This document shows positions 1-8,630 of a stretch of 64,000 bases of DNA, piece after piece (within the stretch, counting starts at the first letter, position 1; each line of letters opens with the position of its first letter). The stretch spans positions 3,189,717 to 3,253,716 of the forward strand of contig NZ_LIYD01000005.1 of assembly GCF_001278115.1 (NCBI RefSeq), read 5' to 3'. The DNA comes from Flavobacterium akiainvivens. GTDB lineage: Bacteria; Bacteroidota; Bacteroidia; Flavobacteriales; Flavobacteriaceae. The notes beneath the pieces were generated by a model, which was given only the letters and a program-made list of their open reading frames with translations, searched no databases and was not told the DNA's origin. The position numbers were made by a program, and so were the translations under genes.

Positions 1-206
1 GGAACACAAAGGGAGCTACAGTGCTTTTTACTATACTTTCGAGGACGTTGCCCCGGCTAATATGCGCGACCCCTTCAGGGTCGGTGTGTCCATAATAAAT
101 AAGGGTACAAGACGATTTGCTCAGTAGTTTAAAAGATCACTTCGTCGTTCCTCCTCGTAATGACGGGACCTGAAAATCAATCCGAAAGGGGGAATACCAC
201 TCCTGC
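1..206. other. Intergenic stretch made of repeat debris
   Basis: No gene is supported here. The stretch holds one copy of the two-hairpin dispersed repeat (40-85), a fragment of the common 'tcgtcgttcctcctcgtaatgacg' type of intergenic repeat (about 140-170), and a piece resembling the 'gaaagggggaataccactcctg' sequence that recurs near 870-890. It lies downstream of the NADAR gene, which reads away from it. Confidence 0.5.
40..85 (+). repeat. Dispersed two-hairpin (REP-like) repeat, copy 1
   Basis: About 46 bp with two short palindromes, a GGGCGTTGCCC-type hairpin and a CGACCC/GGGTCG hairpin, joined by a conserved GCTAATGTGCGCG-type linker. This copy has a GAGGACG variant in the first hairpin. 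Six further copies lie at 905, 44867, 47630, 54134, 54260 and 55720. Confidence 0.8.
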
Positions 207-767
207 TTACAACCCTTTTTTGCGCAAATAATCACGGGCTTCCATAAGGGCAAAGCCCAAAAGGTTTGTGCCGCGCCACACGCGGGGGTTGTGTATGGCA
301 GGGTTATCTGCCGCAAGGCCTGCACCCCAAATGGCATCTATGGGGCTGGCTTCTACCAATACCCTGTCGCCCGTGGTAAGCAGGTAGGTGCCCAGGTTTT
401 TGTTCTGGCTGAATTTAAGTATGCTGCCCTGCACTACTATGTCAAACTTGTGGGTGTCCCACAGGTGTTCGTCATAATTGCGAACCTCGCGGCCCAGTGC
501 CTTGGCTTCGCCGGGCTTTACGCTGTTTATTATTTGTTTTTCTATTTCGGTATCGCCAAAAAGGGATGCCTTTTGTGCCATCATGTAGTGCTCGGCGGTT
601 TTGTAGGTAATGCCATTCTCTGTAAACGGGCTATCATACCACTGGCTGAAGCACGATTTATCTACCGTGTTGTTGTGTGCCGGGGTGTTGCCCCAAAAAT
701 ACAGGTATTTTAGCTGTGCGCCGTTTTCTAAATCTGCTATAAGCTGCGGTAAGGAGTAGGTTTGCAT
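207..767 (-). CDS. NADAR family protein (YbiA-like, DUF1768)
   Basis: A 186-residue protein of the NADAR (YbiA/DUF1768) family. Characterised members act on ADP-ribose-related N-glycosidic bonds, and some reverse guanine ADP-ribosylation of DNA. Family hallmarks seen are FSQWYDSPF near residue 40, the TAEHYMMAQKA segment near residues 57-67 that carries the conserved Glu, and the C-terminal NPRVWRGTNLLGFALMEAR block. Length is normal for the family, and the ATG is the only sensible start. A TACCTTTA element about 25 bp upstream resembles a -7 box. It stands alone: no DarT-like toxin or macrodomain gene is visible nearby, so the substrate is unknown. Confidence 0.85.
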   Translation of the reverse strand: MQTYSLPQLIADLENGAQLKYLYFWGNTPAHNNTVDKSCFSQWYDSPFTENGITYKTAEHYMMAQKASLFGDTEIEKQIINSVKPGEAKALGREVRNYDEHLWDTHKFDIVVQGSILKFSQNKNLGTYLLTTGDRVLVEASPIDAIWGAGLAADNPAIHNPRVWRGTNLLGFALMEARDYLRKKGL

Positions 768-841
768 TGTGGTTTGGTTTGTGTAAAGGTAAGGATTGGC
801 GGTTTAATTTAGGGCGGTGTTTGAAATCTTAAATGTTTGAA

Positions 842-880
842 AGCCACCCCGGCCTGCGGCCACCCCTCCTGGGGAGGGGA
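842..880 (+). repeat. GC-rich CCACCCCG-type dispersed repeat, copy 1
   Basis: A short palindromic unit with GGCC/GGCC and CCCCTCC/GGAGGGG arms. Close relatives are at 58376-58420 and 59151-59196, and a truncated copy is at 59912-59929. It is intergenic here. Confidence 0.65.
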
Positions 881-904
881 ATGCCACTCCTGCCCTTAAA
901 ATGC

Positions 905-952
905 CCGAGGGCGTTGCCCCCGGCTAATATGCGCGACCCTTTCAGGGTCGGT
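905..952 (+). repeat. Dispersed two-hairpin (REP-like) repeat, copy 2
   Basis: A full copy of the family described at 40-85, with intact GGGCGTTGCCCCC and CGACCC/GGGTCG hairpins. Confidence 0.85.
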
Positions 953-1020
953 GGTATGTTAAAATGCTAAGTAGCTAAATAACTTAGTAGCTCAGTAGCT
1001 CAGTAGCTTTTTTAAAACAA

Positions 1021-1052
1021 GAATCCCCTATTTAAACCTAAACAGGGGATTC
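1021..1052 (-). terminator. Rho-independent-like terminator of tatA
   Basis: A perfect 9-bp stem (1021-1029 with 1044-1052) encloses a 14-nt loop. On the minus strand a T-rich tract follows. It sits just downstream of the tatA stop codon. Confidence 0.7.
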
Positions 1053-1076
1053 TAACCTTTATAATAAAAAAAGATA

Positions 1077-1262
1077 TTATAATTTATTTTCTTCCTGTGC
1101 CTTTTTAGAAGGTGCAGTGTTTTCGTCTTTAGCAGCGTTCTTAAATTCTTTAATACCGGTACCTAAACCTTTCATAAGTTCCGGAATTTTTTTTCCGCCA
1201 AACAGCAATACTACAACTGCCAGTATTAAAAGGATTTCTGTTAAACCAAATTTACCACCCAT
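1077..1262 (-). CDS. tatA: Twin-arginine translocase subunit TatA/TatE
   Basis: A 61-residue TatA-family protein, part of the pore that exports folded proteins across the inner membrane. An N-terminal transmembrane helix (about residues 7-22) is followed by the [20 protein letters not shown] amphipathic helix, including the conserved Phe-Gly hinge. A short charged C-terminal tail is typical of the family. It is monocistronic: a terminator lies directly downstream and a TAACTTTG -7 promoter element about 24 bp upstream. tatC is not in this window. Confidence 0.93.
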   Translation of the reverse strand: MGGKFGLTEILLILAVVVLLFGGKKIPELMKGLGTGIKEFKNAAKDENTAPSKKAQEENKL

Positions 1263-1285
1263 GACTTTAATGTTTTAATTCGCGA

Positions 1286-1293
1286 CAAAGTTA
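1286..1293 (-). promoter_or_regulatory. -7 promoter element (TAnnTTTG) of tatA
   Basis: TAACTTTG on the minus strand, 23 bp before the tatA start codon. It matches the Bacteroidota primary sigma factor -7 consensus. No clear -33 TTG was identified. Confidence 0.5.
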
Positions 1294-1396
1294 ACTATAA
1301 AATAAATTCACACCCTAATTTACGGTAAATATTTAAGCCTGGTTTTATTTACAGGCAATAAATTAACATATTGATTGTGTGGCTGCCCGTAAAATA

Positions 1397-2452
1397 TTAC
1401 TGTTTTAAAACCTCATTAACCTTATCTACAACGGCATTGGGCGTTATGGTGCGCATGGCATCTTCATAGCCTTTAACCTGTTTATTTCCGTAAACCGATG
1501 TGGGCAATGCAGGATATTGTTCTCTGTTGGCCATTAGCTGGCGGCTTTGGGGCTGCATAAACGGCACAAAGCCCAGGTAGGGGTGGGTAGCACCCCAAAG
1601 GGTTATTACCTTAGTGCCCAGCATGGCTGCCATGTGGCCGTTAGCGCTGTCCATACTTACCATTACATCAAGGTTGTTTATAACCTTTAGTTCCTGCTTA
1701 AGGTTAAGCTTGCCACCGGCTATAACCACCACGTTTTGCTTTGTACCTGCAAACCTTTTAAGCGAATGGGCCTCATCTTTACCGCCGCCAAAAAGCAATA
1801 CTGTAGTATTGGCCTGTGCGGCAAGGCTGTCTATAACCTGCTGCATAAGGTCTTTTGGGTATACTTTGCCGGCGTGCTGTGCAAACGGGGCAATGCCTAT
1901 CCAGGTGCCGGTTTTAGTGCCTATGGTACCTGTAATGTCTTCGGTAAGGGGTTCACGCTCCGGGAAAACCGGGTTGCTAAGGTCTACCGCATGGCCCAGG
2001 CCGGCAAACACGGCTGCATACTGCTGTGTAACGTGGGGCATGGGTTCAAACGCTTTTTTAACCGGTGCGGTAAGCGCTGCCCTTTTATCGCGCAACTTAT
2101 CGAGCGTTGCCACAGTTTTGCCGCGGCGCTTAAATAAAAACGTTAGCACCTTTGTGCGCAGCACGTTGTGCAAATCGGCCACGGCGTGTATGTGCAGCGC
2201 CTTGAGGTCTTTATAAAGCGTTAGCAGGCCTTTAAGCCCCTTGTGGCGGCGCTCAAAATCGGGCTCGGCAAAGCTTACGTGCGGCAGGCCGTCAAAAAAC
2301 GGCTTGTACTGCACGCGCGATACTACGGTTATCTTAAGGTGCGGATATTGCTGTACCAGTGCCCGTATAACGGGCACCGTCATAGCTACATCGCCCATTG
2401 CCGAAAAGCGTAGTACGAGTATGTGTTTGTAACCTTTGTGTTTGTGTGGCAT
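1397..2452 (-). CDS. Glycosyltransferase family 9 (heptosyltransferase-like)
   Basis: A 351-residue GT-B glycosyltransferase of family GT9, which adds heptose-like sugars to lipopolysaccharide core on the cytoplasmic side of the inner membrane. The N-terminal ILVLRFSAMGDVAMTVPV motif is the family signature. The C-terminal half carries IGIAPFAQHAGKVYP and the nucleotide-sugar segment with MVSMDSANGHMAAMLG and VITLWGATHP. It follows the DUF4254 gene by 40 bp on the same strand, a pairing that suggests a shared role in lipooligosaccharide or envelope assembly. The acceptor sugar cannot be told from sequence. Confidence 0.88.
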   Translation of the reverse strand: MPHKHKGYKHILVLRFSAMGDVAMTVPVIRALVQQYPHLKITVVSRVQYKPFFDGLPHVSFAEPDFERRHKGLKGLLTLYKDLKALHIHAVADLHNVLRTKVLTFLFKRRGKTVATLDKLRDKRAALTAPVKKAFEPMPHVTQQYAAVFAGLGHAVDLSNPVFPEREPLTEDITGTIGTKTGTWIGIAPFAQHAGKVYPKDLMQQVIDSLAAQANTTVLLFGGGKDEAHSLKRFAGTKQNVVVIAGGKLNLKQELKVINNLDVMVSMDSANGHMAAMLGTKVITLWGATHPYLGFVPFMQPQSRQLMANREQYPALPTSVYGNKQVKGYEDAMRTITPNAVVDKVNEVLKQ

Positions 2453-2492
2453 TGTAAGAAAAGGGGGATAACCTTAAATGCTTAGTGTCAGT

Positions 2493-3098
2493 TTACTTTT
2501 TATTTTGGTACAATACGGGGTTTAGTTCCTCGTCGTTATACATTTTCATTTGCTTATACACTTTCATGTATTTGTTGCCGGCTTCAATATCGGCAAGCAG
2601 TTCGTCTATGGCGGTGCTAAGGTCTTTCTTTTGCTCCAGCAGCACGTTTAGTTTTTCCTGGCACTTTGCGCGGTGTTCGGGCGTGGCCTCGGGGCGGGTA
2701 GCCTCTTCGCGCATGTGGTATATTTTAAGGGCCAGTATGCTAAGGCGGTCTATGGCCCAGGCAGGGCTTTCGGTGTTTATTTTAGCATCTGCCTTAGGGG
2801 TAATATGCTTATACTGCTCAAGAAAATAGCTGTCTATATACTCTACCATATCAGTACGCACCTGGTTGCTGGCGTCTATTTTACGCTTAAGGTCCAGCGC
2901 CGCTACCGGGTCAATGTTAGGGTCGCGCACTATGTCTTCATAATGCCACTGTACGGTGTCTACCCAGTTTTTGGCATACAGCAGGTGCTCAATCTTATCT
3001 TTGCGGAAAGGGTTGTTTACAGGCTGGTTAATATCGTCAAACTGGTGGTAATCGTTAATACTCTGTTCAAAAACAGGAAATGCAAGTGATGAAAACAT
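2493..3098 (-). CDS. DUF4254 domain-containing protein
   Basis: A 201-residue soluble, largely alpha-helical protein recognised as DUF4254, a family of unknown function in Bacteroidota and some other Gram-negatives. Highly charged helices (KIEHLLYAKNWVDTVQWHYED, then a long Glu/Lys-rich C-terminal helix) and the absence of a signal peptide point to a cytoplasmic protein. It is the first gene of a two-gene unit with the downstream GT9 glycosyltransferase, so a role in the same surface glycan pathway is likely but inferred only from position. A TATCTTTG -7 element lies about 15 bp upstream. Confidence 0.75.
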   Translation of the reverse strand: MFSSLAFPVFEQSINDYHQFDDINQPVNNPFRKDKIEHLLYAKNWVDTVQWHYEDIVRDPNIDPVAALDLKRKIDASNQVRTDMVEYIDSYFLEQYKHITPKADAKINTESPAWAIDRLSILALKIYHMREEATRPEATPEHRAKCQEKLNVLLEQKKDLSTAIDELLADIEAGNKYMKVYKQMKMYNDEELNPVLYQNKK

Positions 3099-3113
3099 AT
3101 ACTAAATTTTTTA

Positions 3114-3121
3114 CAAAGATA
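3114..3121 (-). promoter_or_regulatory. -7 promoter element of the DUF4254-GT9 unit
   Basis: TATCTTTG on the minus strand, about 15 bp before the DUF4254 start codon, in the 67-bp divergent region shared with upp. Confidence 0.45.
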
Positions 3122-3165
3122 GTTTTTTAATAAATTTATGGTTGAAATATACTATTTTTTGCAAT

Positions 3166-3819
3166 ATGACGGTACATTACCTTTCAGAAAATAACAGTAT
3201 CCTTAACCACTTTGTGGCACAGCTGCGCGATGTAGGGGTGCAGGGCGACCGTATGCGCTTCAGGCAAAACCTGCACCGCATAGGCGAAGTTATGGCCTAT
3301 GAAATAAGCAAAAACCTGCACTATGCCCCGGCTGCCGTAACCACGCCGCTGGGTGTAAAGGAAACGGCTTTTATTGCCGATGAGGTGGTGGTATGCAGCA
3401 TATTGCGCGCCGGGCTGGCACTGCACGAGGGGCTGCTGTCTTTTTTTGATGGTGCCGAAAATGGGTTTGTATCGGCCTACCGCCACCACCCCAATAACGA
3501 TGATTATTTTGAAATTGTAGCCGAGTATATGGCGGTGCCAAACCTGACGGGCAAGACGCTTATACTGGCCGACCCCATGCTGGCCACGGGGTTCTCGGCA
3601 GAGGCGGTGTATAAAAAGCTGGCAGAAAAATTTACCCCCGCACAGGTGCACCTGGCCGTGGTTATTGCCGCGCCAGAGGGAGTAGCTTATTTACAGGAAC
3701 ACCTGCCCGATAGCGTACACCTTTGGGTAGCCAGCCTTGACAGCCACCTGAACGAAAAGAAATACATTGTGCCGGGATTAGGCGATGCCGGTGATTTGGC
3801 GTATGGGGTGAAGTTATAG
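3166..3819 (+). CDS. upp: Uracil phosphoribosyltransferase
   Basis: Converts uracil and PRPP to UMP in pyrimidine salvage. The 217-residue protein has the family segments GDRMRFRQNLHRIGEVMAYE, VVCSILRAGLALHEGLL and the PRPP-binding loop LILADPMLATGFS, followed by the C-terminal uracil-binding GLGDAGDLAYG. The ATG at 3166 was chosen over an upstream in-frame TTG because family proteins begin with the VHYLSENNSIL region. It is divergent from DUF4254, and its stop codon region overlaps the end of the convergent DUF6427 gene by 6 bp. Confidence 0.93.
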   Translation: MTVHYLSENNSILNHFVAQLRDVGVQGDRMRFRQNLHRIGEVMAYEISKNLHYAPAAVTTPLGVKETAFIADEVVVCSILRAGLALHEGLLSFFDGAENGFVSAYRHHPNNDDYFEIVAEYMAVPNLTGKTLILADPMLATGFSAEAVYKKLAEKFTPAQVHLAVVIAAPEGVAYLQEHLPDSVHLWVASLDSHLNEKKYIVPGLGDAGDLAYGVKL

Positions 3820-4743
3820 CTGCAACACAAAAATGGCAATAGCTACAACCGCTATGCCCATAACTATGGCTTCGCGCACCCACTTGTTGGGGTGGGCCTG
3901 TATGTAGTTAGCCCCCATAATGGCAAGCGGTGCAAAGGTAAAGGCTAAATAACTGTTATTCTTATTATTAGATAGTGCATAAATACCTGCGCCCAGTAAA
4001 AATGAGGCCAGTATTTTTTTGTGCGACGACTGCAAATTGAGCGGCTTGCTGCTTATAGAGGGTATGTAAGGCACGGTAAACAAAAGCGCTATACTGGCAA
4101 AAATGGCCAGGGCTATGTTTTGGTATACGTTTTCAAAATAGGTAAAGTCAAAACTTATGCTAAGCTGCTCCTGCACGTGCTCAAAAAATCCGTGGCCCAA
4201 AATAAGGCCGGCCATAAAATATAAAATGCCCACGGTGCAAAATGCAATTATGGGTATAATCCAGTTGCGGTAATCGCTCGCCACGTGAAAAATTATGGAA
4301 ATAAACACCAAAACAATGTAACTCAAACTCCAAAAGTGAAAAATTGACGCCGCGAATATCCAGAACGAGGCGTCAAATATTTTTTCTTTCGGGGTAATGA
4401 GCGATTGTAATGAAATAAGCCTCCTTAGCGCCAAAAGCAGGAAAAAGTTTGCAATAATAATGTTGTCATTACTCATGGTGGTAGGAAACAACACCAGGAA
4501 CAGCATGAACAGCAGCAGGGCATAGGTGTTGTTTTTTGTAAGTGTATTCTTAACGGTTACAAAACCCGTTAAAAACAACGATGCCGCCAAAAGCACCAGC
4601 AGTCCGGCTTTACGGGCCATCATAATGGGGTTTTGCAGCCACTCGCCCTCCCTGATTAGGTATAATACATAGAACAAAAGCAGGGCTGCGCCAATAATCG
4701 CATAATTTATAGGCCTTGATTTTTTGAAAAAGCTTGCTAACAT
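3814..4743 (-). CDS. DUF6427 family integral membrane protein
   Basis: A 309-residue polytopic membrane protein with about eight to nine hydrophobic segments across its length and short loops. It starts MLASFFKKSRPINYAIIGA, a beginning I associate with the flavobacterial DUF6427 family. The function is unknown; O-antigen polymerase-like or transporter roles are possible, but no catalytic motif is visible. It is convergent with upp (6-bp overlap) and divergent from the small membrane protein gene at 4791, a neighbourhood typical of flavobacteria next to purD. Confidence 0.7.
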   Translation of the reverse strand: MLASFFKKSRPINYAIIGAALLLFYVLYLIREGEWLQNPIMMARKAGLLVLLAASLFLTGFVTVKNTLTKNNTYALLLFMLFLVLFPTTMSNDNIIIANFFLLLALRRLISLQSLITPKEKIFDASFWIFAASIFHFWSLSYIVLVFISIIFHVASDYRNWIIPIIAFCTVGILYFMAGLILGHGFFEHVQEQLSISFDFTYFENVYQNIALAIFASIALLFTVPYIPSISSKPLNLQSSHKKILASFLLGAGIYALSNNKNNSYLAFTFAPLAIMGANYIQAHPNKWVREAIVMGIAVVAIAIFVLQL

Positions 4744-4790
4744 GCTATAATTTTATACTTTTGCTACTGTAAATATAATACTTGTAAAAA

Positions 4791-5021
4791 ATGACTGGAT
4801 TTTTTGAAGCCCTTGGTTCCCTTTTTACTGATTTCCTTTTCATTCCGCTTGACTTTTTGCGCAGGCTTGAGCTGGAAAACTGGTGGCTTGCCAACACCAT
4901 GACCTGGATATTCATTATCATTTGTTGTGGCGCTTTTGTATACTGGATGAAGCAGTTACAAATCTTTAAAGAAAATAACGACGACGATCAGGATACTACG
5001 GCTCACTCTTTCTTATCATAA
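4791..5021 (+). CDS. DUF6341 family small membrane protein
   Basis: A 76-residue protein with a hydrophobic N-terminal stretch, a second stronger transmembrane helix (about residues 37-55, WIFIIICCGAFVYW) and an acidic C-terminal tail. It matches the short flavobacterial DUF6341 family as I remember it, and the function is unknown. It is divergent from DUF6427, and its last codons overlap the end of the convergent purD gene by 6 bp. A real gene is favoured by strong hydrophobic patterning and a clean ATG. Confidence 0.68.
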   Translation: MTGFFEALGSLFTDFLFIPLDFLRRLELENWWLANTMTWIFIIICCGAFVYWMKQLQIFKENNDDDQDTTAHSFLS

Positions 5022-6287
5022 GTCAAAGCCGATATCTTTTCTATAGTACATCTTATCAAAATGTAGTTTTTCTATATTTTGGTAAGATTTTTTTATGGCT
5101 ACCTTAAAGTCTGAATCATAGCTTGTTACTGCAATTACACGCCCGCCTGCGGTTACTACCTGGCCATCTTTAAGGGCTGTACCCGCATGGAACGCTATTG
5201 AACCCTCTACATTTTCAAGGCCGGTAATAACACAACCCTTCTCATAATCTTCAGGGTAGCCACCGCTTACCACCATAACGGTTGTAGCGCTGCGTTCGTC
5301 TATTTCAAACGCCACGTTTTCAAGGGTTTGGTTGCTCATGGCAACAAAAATCTCAACCAGGTCGCTCTTAAGGCGCGGTATAACCACTTCGGTTTCAGGG
5401 TCGCCCATGCGCACGTTGTACTCTATTACAAACGGATCGTTACCCACTTTTATAAGGCCGATAAACACAAAACCTTTGTAGTCAATGTTCTCATTTTGAA
5501 GGCCCTGCACGGTAGGCTTCACAATGCGTTCTTCAATTTTAGCTATAAACTCGGCATCAGCAAACGGAACCGGGCTCACGGCACCCATACCGCCTGTGTT
5601 AAGGCCTGTATCGCCTTCGCCTATGCGCTTGTAGTCTTTAGCCATTGGTAGTACTTTGTAGCTCTTGCCATCGGTCAATACAAAGCAGCTCAGCTCTATA
5701 CCGTCTAAAAACTCCTCAATAACCACTTTAGAGCTTGCATCGCCAAACTTGGCATCTACAAGCATGTTGCGCAGCTCTTGCTGGGCTTCTTCAAGGCTGT
5801 TAAGTATAAGCACACCTTTACCTGCTGCAAGGCCATCTGCCTTAAGCACATAAGGGGCTTTTAGGGTTTCAAGGAATTTACATCCTTCTTCAACCGTATC
5901 TTTTGTAAAGCTGTCGTAAGCAGCTGTGGGTATGTTATTCTTTATCAGGAACTTCTTGGCAAACTCCTTGCTGCCTTCCAGCTGGGCGCCATATTGAGAC
6001 GGCCCTATTACCGGAATGTGGCTTAGCTGGGCATCGGCCTTAAAAAAGTCGTAAATACCTTTAACCAAAGGGTCTTCGGGGCCTACCACCACCATATCAA
6101 TAGCCTTATCGAGCGCAGTTTGCTTAACAGCTGCAAAATCAGTAGCGCTTATGTTTATGTTTTGTGCTATGGCAGCAGTACCGGCATTACCGGGGGCTAC
6201 AAAAAGGTTAGTGCACAGCGGGCTTTGAAGCATTTTCCAGGCAAGGGCATGCTCGCGGCCGCCTGAACCAAGTAGTAAAATATTCAT
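5016..6287 (-). CDS. purD: Phosphoribosylamine-glycine ligase
   Basis: Catalyses the ATP-dependent second step of de novo purine synthesis (phosphoribosylamine plus glycine to GAR). The 423-residue protein opens with MNILLLGSGGREHALAWKM and has an ATP-grasp core with YVLKADGLAAGKGVLI, the EEFLDGIELSCFVL segment and the NVRMGDPETEVVIPRL signature near residue 285. The ATG at 6287 was preferred to an upstream ATG (6308) because GARS proteins begin at this motif. A TACCTTTG promoter lies between it and the preceding sugar transferase gene, so it is probably transcribed on its own. Confidence 0.95.
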   Translation of the reverse strand: MNILLLGSGGREHALAWKMLQSPLCTNLFVAPGNAGTAAIAQNINISATDFAAVKQTALDKAIDMVVVGPEDPLVKGIYDFFKADAQLSHIPVIGPSQYGAQLEGSKEFAKKFLIKNNIPTAAYDSFTKDTVEEGCKFLETLKAPYVLKADGLAAGKGVLILNSLEEAQQELRNMLVDAKFGDASSKVVIEEFLDGIELSCFVLTDGKSYKVLPMAKDYKRIGEGDTGLNTGGMGAVSPVPFADAEFIAKIEERIVKPTVQGLQNENIDYKGFVFIGLIKVGNDPFVIEYNVRMGDPETEVVIPRLKSDLVEIFVAMSNQTLENVAFEIDERSATTVMVVSGGYPEDYEKGCVITGLENVEGSIAFHAGTALKDGQVVTAGGRVIAVTSYDSDFKVAIKKSYQNIEKLHFDKMYYRKDIGFDL

Positions 6288-6305
6288 GTTGTATTGTTGT
6301 TTGTG

Positions 6306-6313
6306 CAAAGGTA
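6306..6313 (-). promoter_or_regulatory. -7 promoter element of purD
   Basis: TACCTTTG on the minus strand, 18 bp before the purD start. It lies immediately after the stop codon of the upstream sugar transferase gene, which separates purD transcription from the polysaccharide cluster. Confidence 0.6.
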
Positions 6314-6317
6314 AATA

Positions 6318-7643
6318 TTAATAGGCTTTTTCCTCACCCATAAAAATATTTACCACAGTTTGAATTATAATCCTGATATCGAGTAGTATAGACCAGTTTT
6401 CTATATAAAACACATCATACCGAATACGGTTTTGCATTTCGGCATCGCTGTTTATTTCGCCCCTGTAGCCGCTTACCTGCGCCAGGCCGGTAATGCCGGG
6501 CTTTACCAGAAGGCGGTCGCTAAACTTGTGTATATGGCCTTTATATTCGTTATTATGATACCACAGCTGCGGGCGTGGCCCTACTACCGACATATCGCCA
6601 AGAAACACATTAAAGAACTGCGGTAGCTCATCAAGGCTGGTTTTGCGCAAAAACTTGCCCGATTTTGTAACGCGGGCATCGTTTTTAACGGCCATGGCCT
6701 CGCTGTTACGGTTAACCCCCATTGAGCGGAACTTGTAGCATATAAACTCGGTTTCATCTATACCCGGGCGGCCCTGCTTAAAAAACACAGGCCCTTTGGT
6801 TTCAAGCTTAATAATAAGCGCTATAATGGGTGTAAGCCACGACAGCACAAAGATGATAACCAGCGATGAAAAGATGATATCAAAAATGCGCTTAAAGATT
6901 TTCAGTGCCGGGTTGTGTAGTGGTGTTTTTTGTGCTATAAATACCGGAAAGGCTTCAAAGTAGTCTATTGTAAGGCTTTTAAGGGGCGAAGTAATGTTAT
7001 CTGGCACAAAGCGCAGTGCTATGCCCTCTTTCTGGCTAAACTGCTTTAATGCGTATGCCTGAGACGGCGTGGTTTGCGCCATTGAGCAGTAAATGGTTTG
7101 CACATTGCCTGATTTTGCAAAGGCCATGGCCTGCGCTAATACGGTTTGTGTGGTGGTTTCGGGTATGGCGCCGGGCAAAAATGCCTTTAAAAGCCTGCTC
7201 CTTTCGCCGGAAGGCAATAAAAGTTCATCGCCCACAATAATGGCATTTTCAGGATGGTACACAGGCATGGCGCAGTACAACACGTAGGCGCTGATTTTTA
7301 ATACCGCAGAAACGGCTAAAAGCATTGTAATGTAACCCGTTACTGCTGTAACGTTGTAAATGGCTGGGCGCGAAAAAACAAAAAAACCGGTTATTGCCAC
7401 AAGATATAAAGACAGCTGTATGGCTACTTTGTAAAAATGCTGCAGGGCATTTGTAAAGCGATAGGCCTCATAATACTTTGAAAAGTAGGCTATTGCACAC
7501 CAAAAAATAACCTGGTAGCACCAAAAGTGCACATCATTATGCACAAGGGAACTAAAAAAATAATTTCCAAGTAGGGTAATGGCTGCAATATCAAGCAGTA
7601 CATTAAGCGGTTTTATATAAGTAACAATCTTGCCTGCCTGCAC
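6318..7643 (-). CDS. Polyprenyl glycosylphosphotransferase (initiating sugar transferase)
   Basis: Transfers the first sugar-1-phosphate onto undecaprenyl phosphate and so starts polysaccharide repeat-unit synthesis. The 441-residue protein has four to five N-terminal transmembrane helices, a CoA-binding-like middle domain, one further helix near residue 250 and a C-terminal bacterial sugar transferase domain. That domain carries [34 protein letters not shown] and [21 protein letters not shown], including the catalytic Asp-Glu pair. Length and layout fit WcaJ/WbaP-type enzymes. It lies 3 bp after the UDP-glucuronate decarboxylase gene in the same operon. Confidence 0.92.
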   Translation of the reverse strand: MQAGKIVTYIKPLNVLLDIAAITLLGNYFFSSLVHNDVHFWCYQVIFWCAIAYFSKYYEAYRFTNALQHFYKVAIQLSLYLVAITGFFVFSRPAIYNVTAVTGYITMLLAVSAVLKISAYVLYCAMPVYHPENAIIVGDELLLPSGERSRLLKAFLPGAIPETTTQTVLAQAMAFAKSGNVQTIYCSMAQTTPSQAYALKQFSQKEGIALRFVPDNITSPLKSLTIDYFEAFPVFIAQKTPLHNPALKIFKRIFDIIFSSLVIIFVLSWLTPIIALIIKLETKGPVFFKQGRPGIDETEFICYKFRSMGVNRNSEAMAVKNDARVTKSGKFLRKTSLDELPQFFNVFLGDMSVVGPRPQLWYHNNEYKGHIHKFSDRLLVKPGITGLAQVSGYRGEINSDAEMQNRIRYDVFYIENWSILLDIRIIIQTVVNIFMGEEKAY

Positions 7644-7646
7644 GGT

Positions 7647-8630
7647 TTAACGTATGTATTCAGAAAAATCTTTGTGCTCTTCTTTTAAAAGCTCTTCTTT
7701 GCTGAGCGACTTAAAGTAGTCGTAAGTAATTTTCATGCCTTCGCTGCGGCTTACTTTTGGCTCCCAGCCCAACAGCTTTTTAGCCAGTGTAATATCGGGC
7801 TGGCGCTGTAGCGGGTCGTTTACCGGCAGGGGCTTGTATATAACCTTTTGGGTGGTGCCGGTAAGCTTTATAATTTCTTCGGCAAAATCTTTAATGGTTA
7901 TCTCATCAGGGTTGCCAATGTTTACAGGGTGTACATAATCACTGTGCAGCAGGCGGAAAATGCCCTCTACCTGGTCATCTACAAAGCAAAATGAACGGGT
8001 TTGCATACCATCGCCAAAAACGGTAAGGTCTTCGCCACGCAGCGCCTGGCCTATAAATGCAGGTATAACACGGCCGTCGTTTAGCCTCATGCGGGGGCCG
8101 TAGGTATTAAATATGCGCACAATGCGTATGTCTACACCGTGAAACGTGTGGTATGCCATGGTTATAGACTCCTGAAAGCGCTTAGCCTCATCATAAACAC
8201 CCCTTGGTCCTATGGTGTTTACATTGCCATAATAATCTTCGGTTTGCGGGTGCACCAGCGGGTCTCCGTATACTTCAGATGTAGATGCTATAAGTATACG
8301 TGCCTTTTTTACACGGGCCAGTCCCAGCAGGTTGTGCGTGCCCAGCGAGCCCACCTTAAGGGTTTGTATGGGTATTTTAAGGTAGTCTATAGGGCTTGCC
8401 GGAGAGGCAAAGTGCAGTATATAATCAAGTTCGCCCGGCACGTGTACAAACTTAGACACATCGTGGTGGTAAAACTCAAAATTTTTATCTTTAAAAAGGT
8501 GCTGTATGTTTTTAAGGTCGCCGGTTATAAGGTTATCCATGCCTATAACATAATATCCTTCCTTAAGGAACCTCTCGCACAGGTGAGAGCCCAGAAAGCC
8601 TGCTGCACCGGTTATTAAAATTCTTTTCAT
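7647..8630 (-). CDS. UDP-glucuronate decarboxylase (UXS-type SDR)
   Basis: An extended short-chain dehydrogenase that converts UDP-glucuronate to UDP-xylose, a precursor for the surface polysaccharide. The 327-residue protein shows the [11 protein letters not shown]ossmann motif (residues 8-17), the STSEVYG segment and the catalytic Tyr146-x3-Lys150 in GVYDEAKRF. The [19 protein letters not shown] block is typical of UXS. It overlaps the upstream ligase gene by 4 bp and precedes the initiating transferase by 3 bp, so the three are translationally linked. A related epimerase activity cannot be fully excluded. Confidence 0.88.
   Translation of the reverse strand: MKRILITGAAGFLGSHLCERFLKEGYYVIGMDNLITGDLKNIQHLFKDKNFEFYHHDVSKFVHVPGELDYILHFASPASPIDYLKIPIQTLKVGSLGTHNLLGLARVKKARILIASTSEVYGDPLVHPQTEDYYGNVNTIGPRGVYDEAKRFQESITMAYHTFHGVDIRIVRIFNTYGPRMRLNDGRVIPAFIGQALRGEDLTVFGDGMQTRSFCFVDDQVEGIFRLLHSDYVHPVNIGNPDEITIKDFAEEIIKLTGTTQKVIYKPLPVNDPLQRQPDITLAKKLLGWEPKVSRSEGMKITYDYFKSLSKEELLKEEHKDFSEYIR

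Larger units (their letters stand above)
768..1076. other. Repeat-rich intergenic region
   Basis: This region of about 309 bp has no convincing ORF. In order it holds a GC-rich 'caccccggcctgcggccacccctcc' repeat (842-880; relatives at 58376 and 59151), a copy of the two-hairpin repeat (905-952), a simple 'agtagctcagtagctcag' repeat (about 968-1008), and the tatA terminator (1021-1052). Confidence 0.6.
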
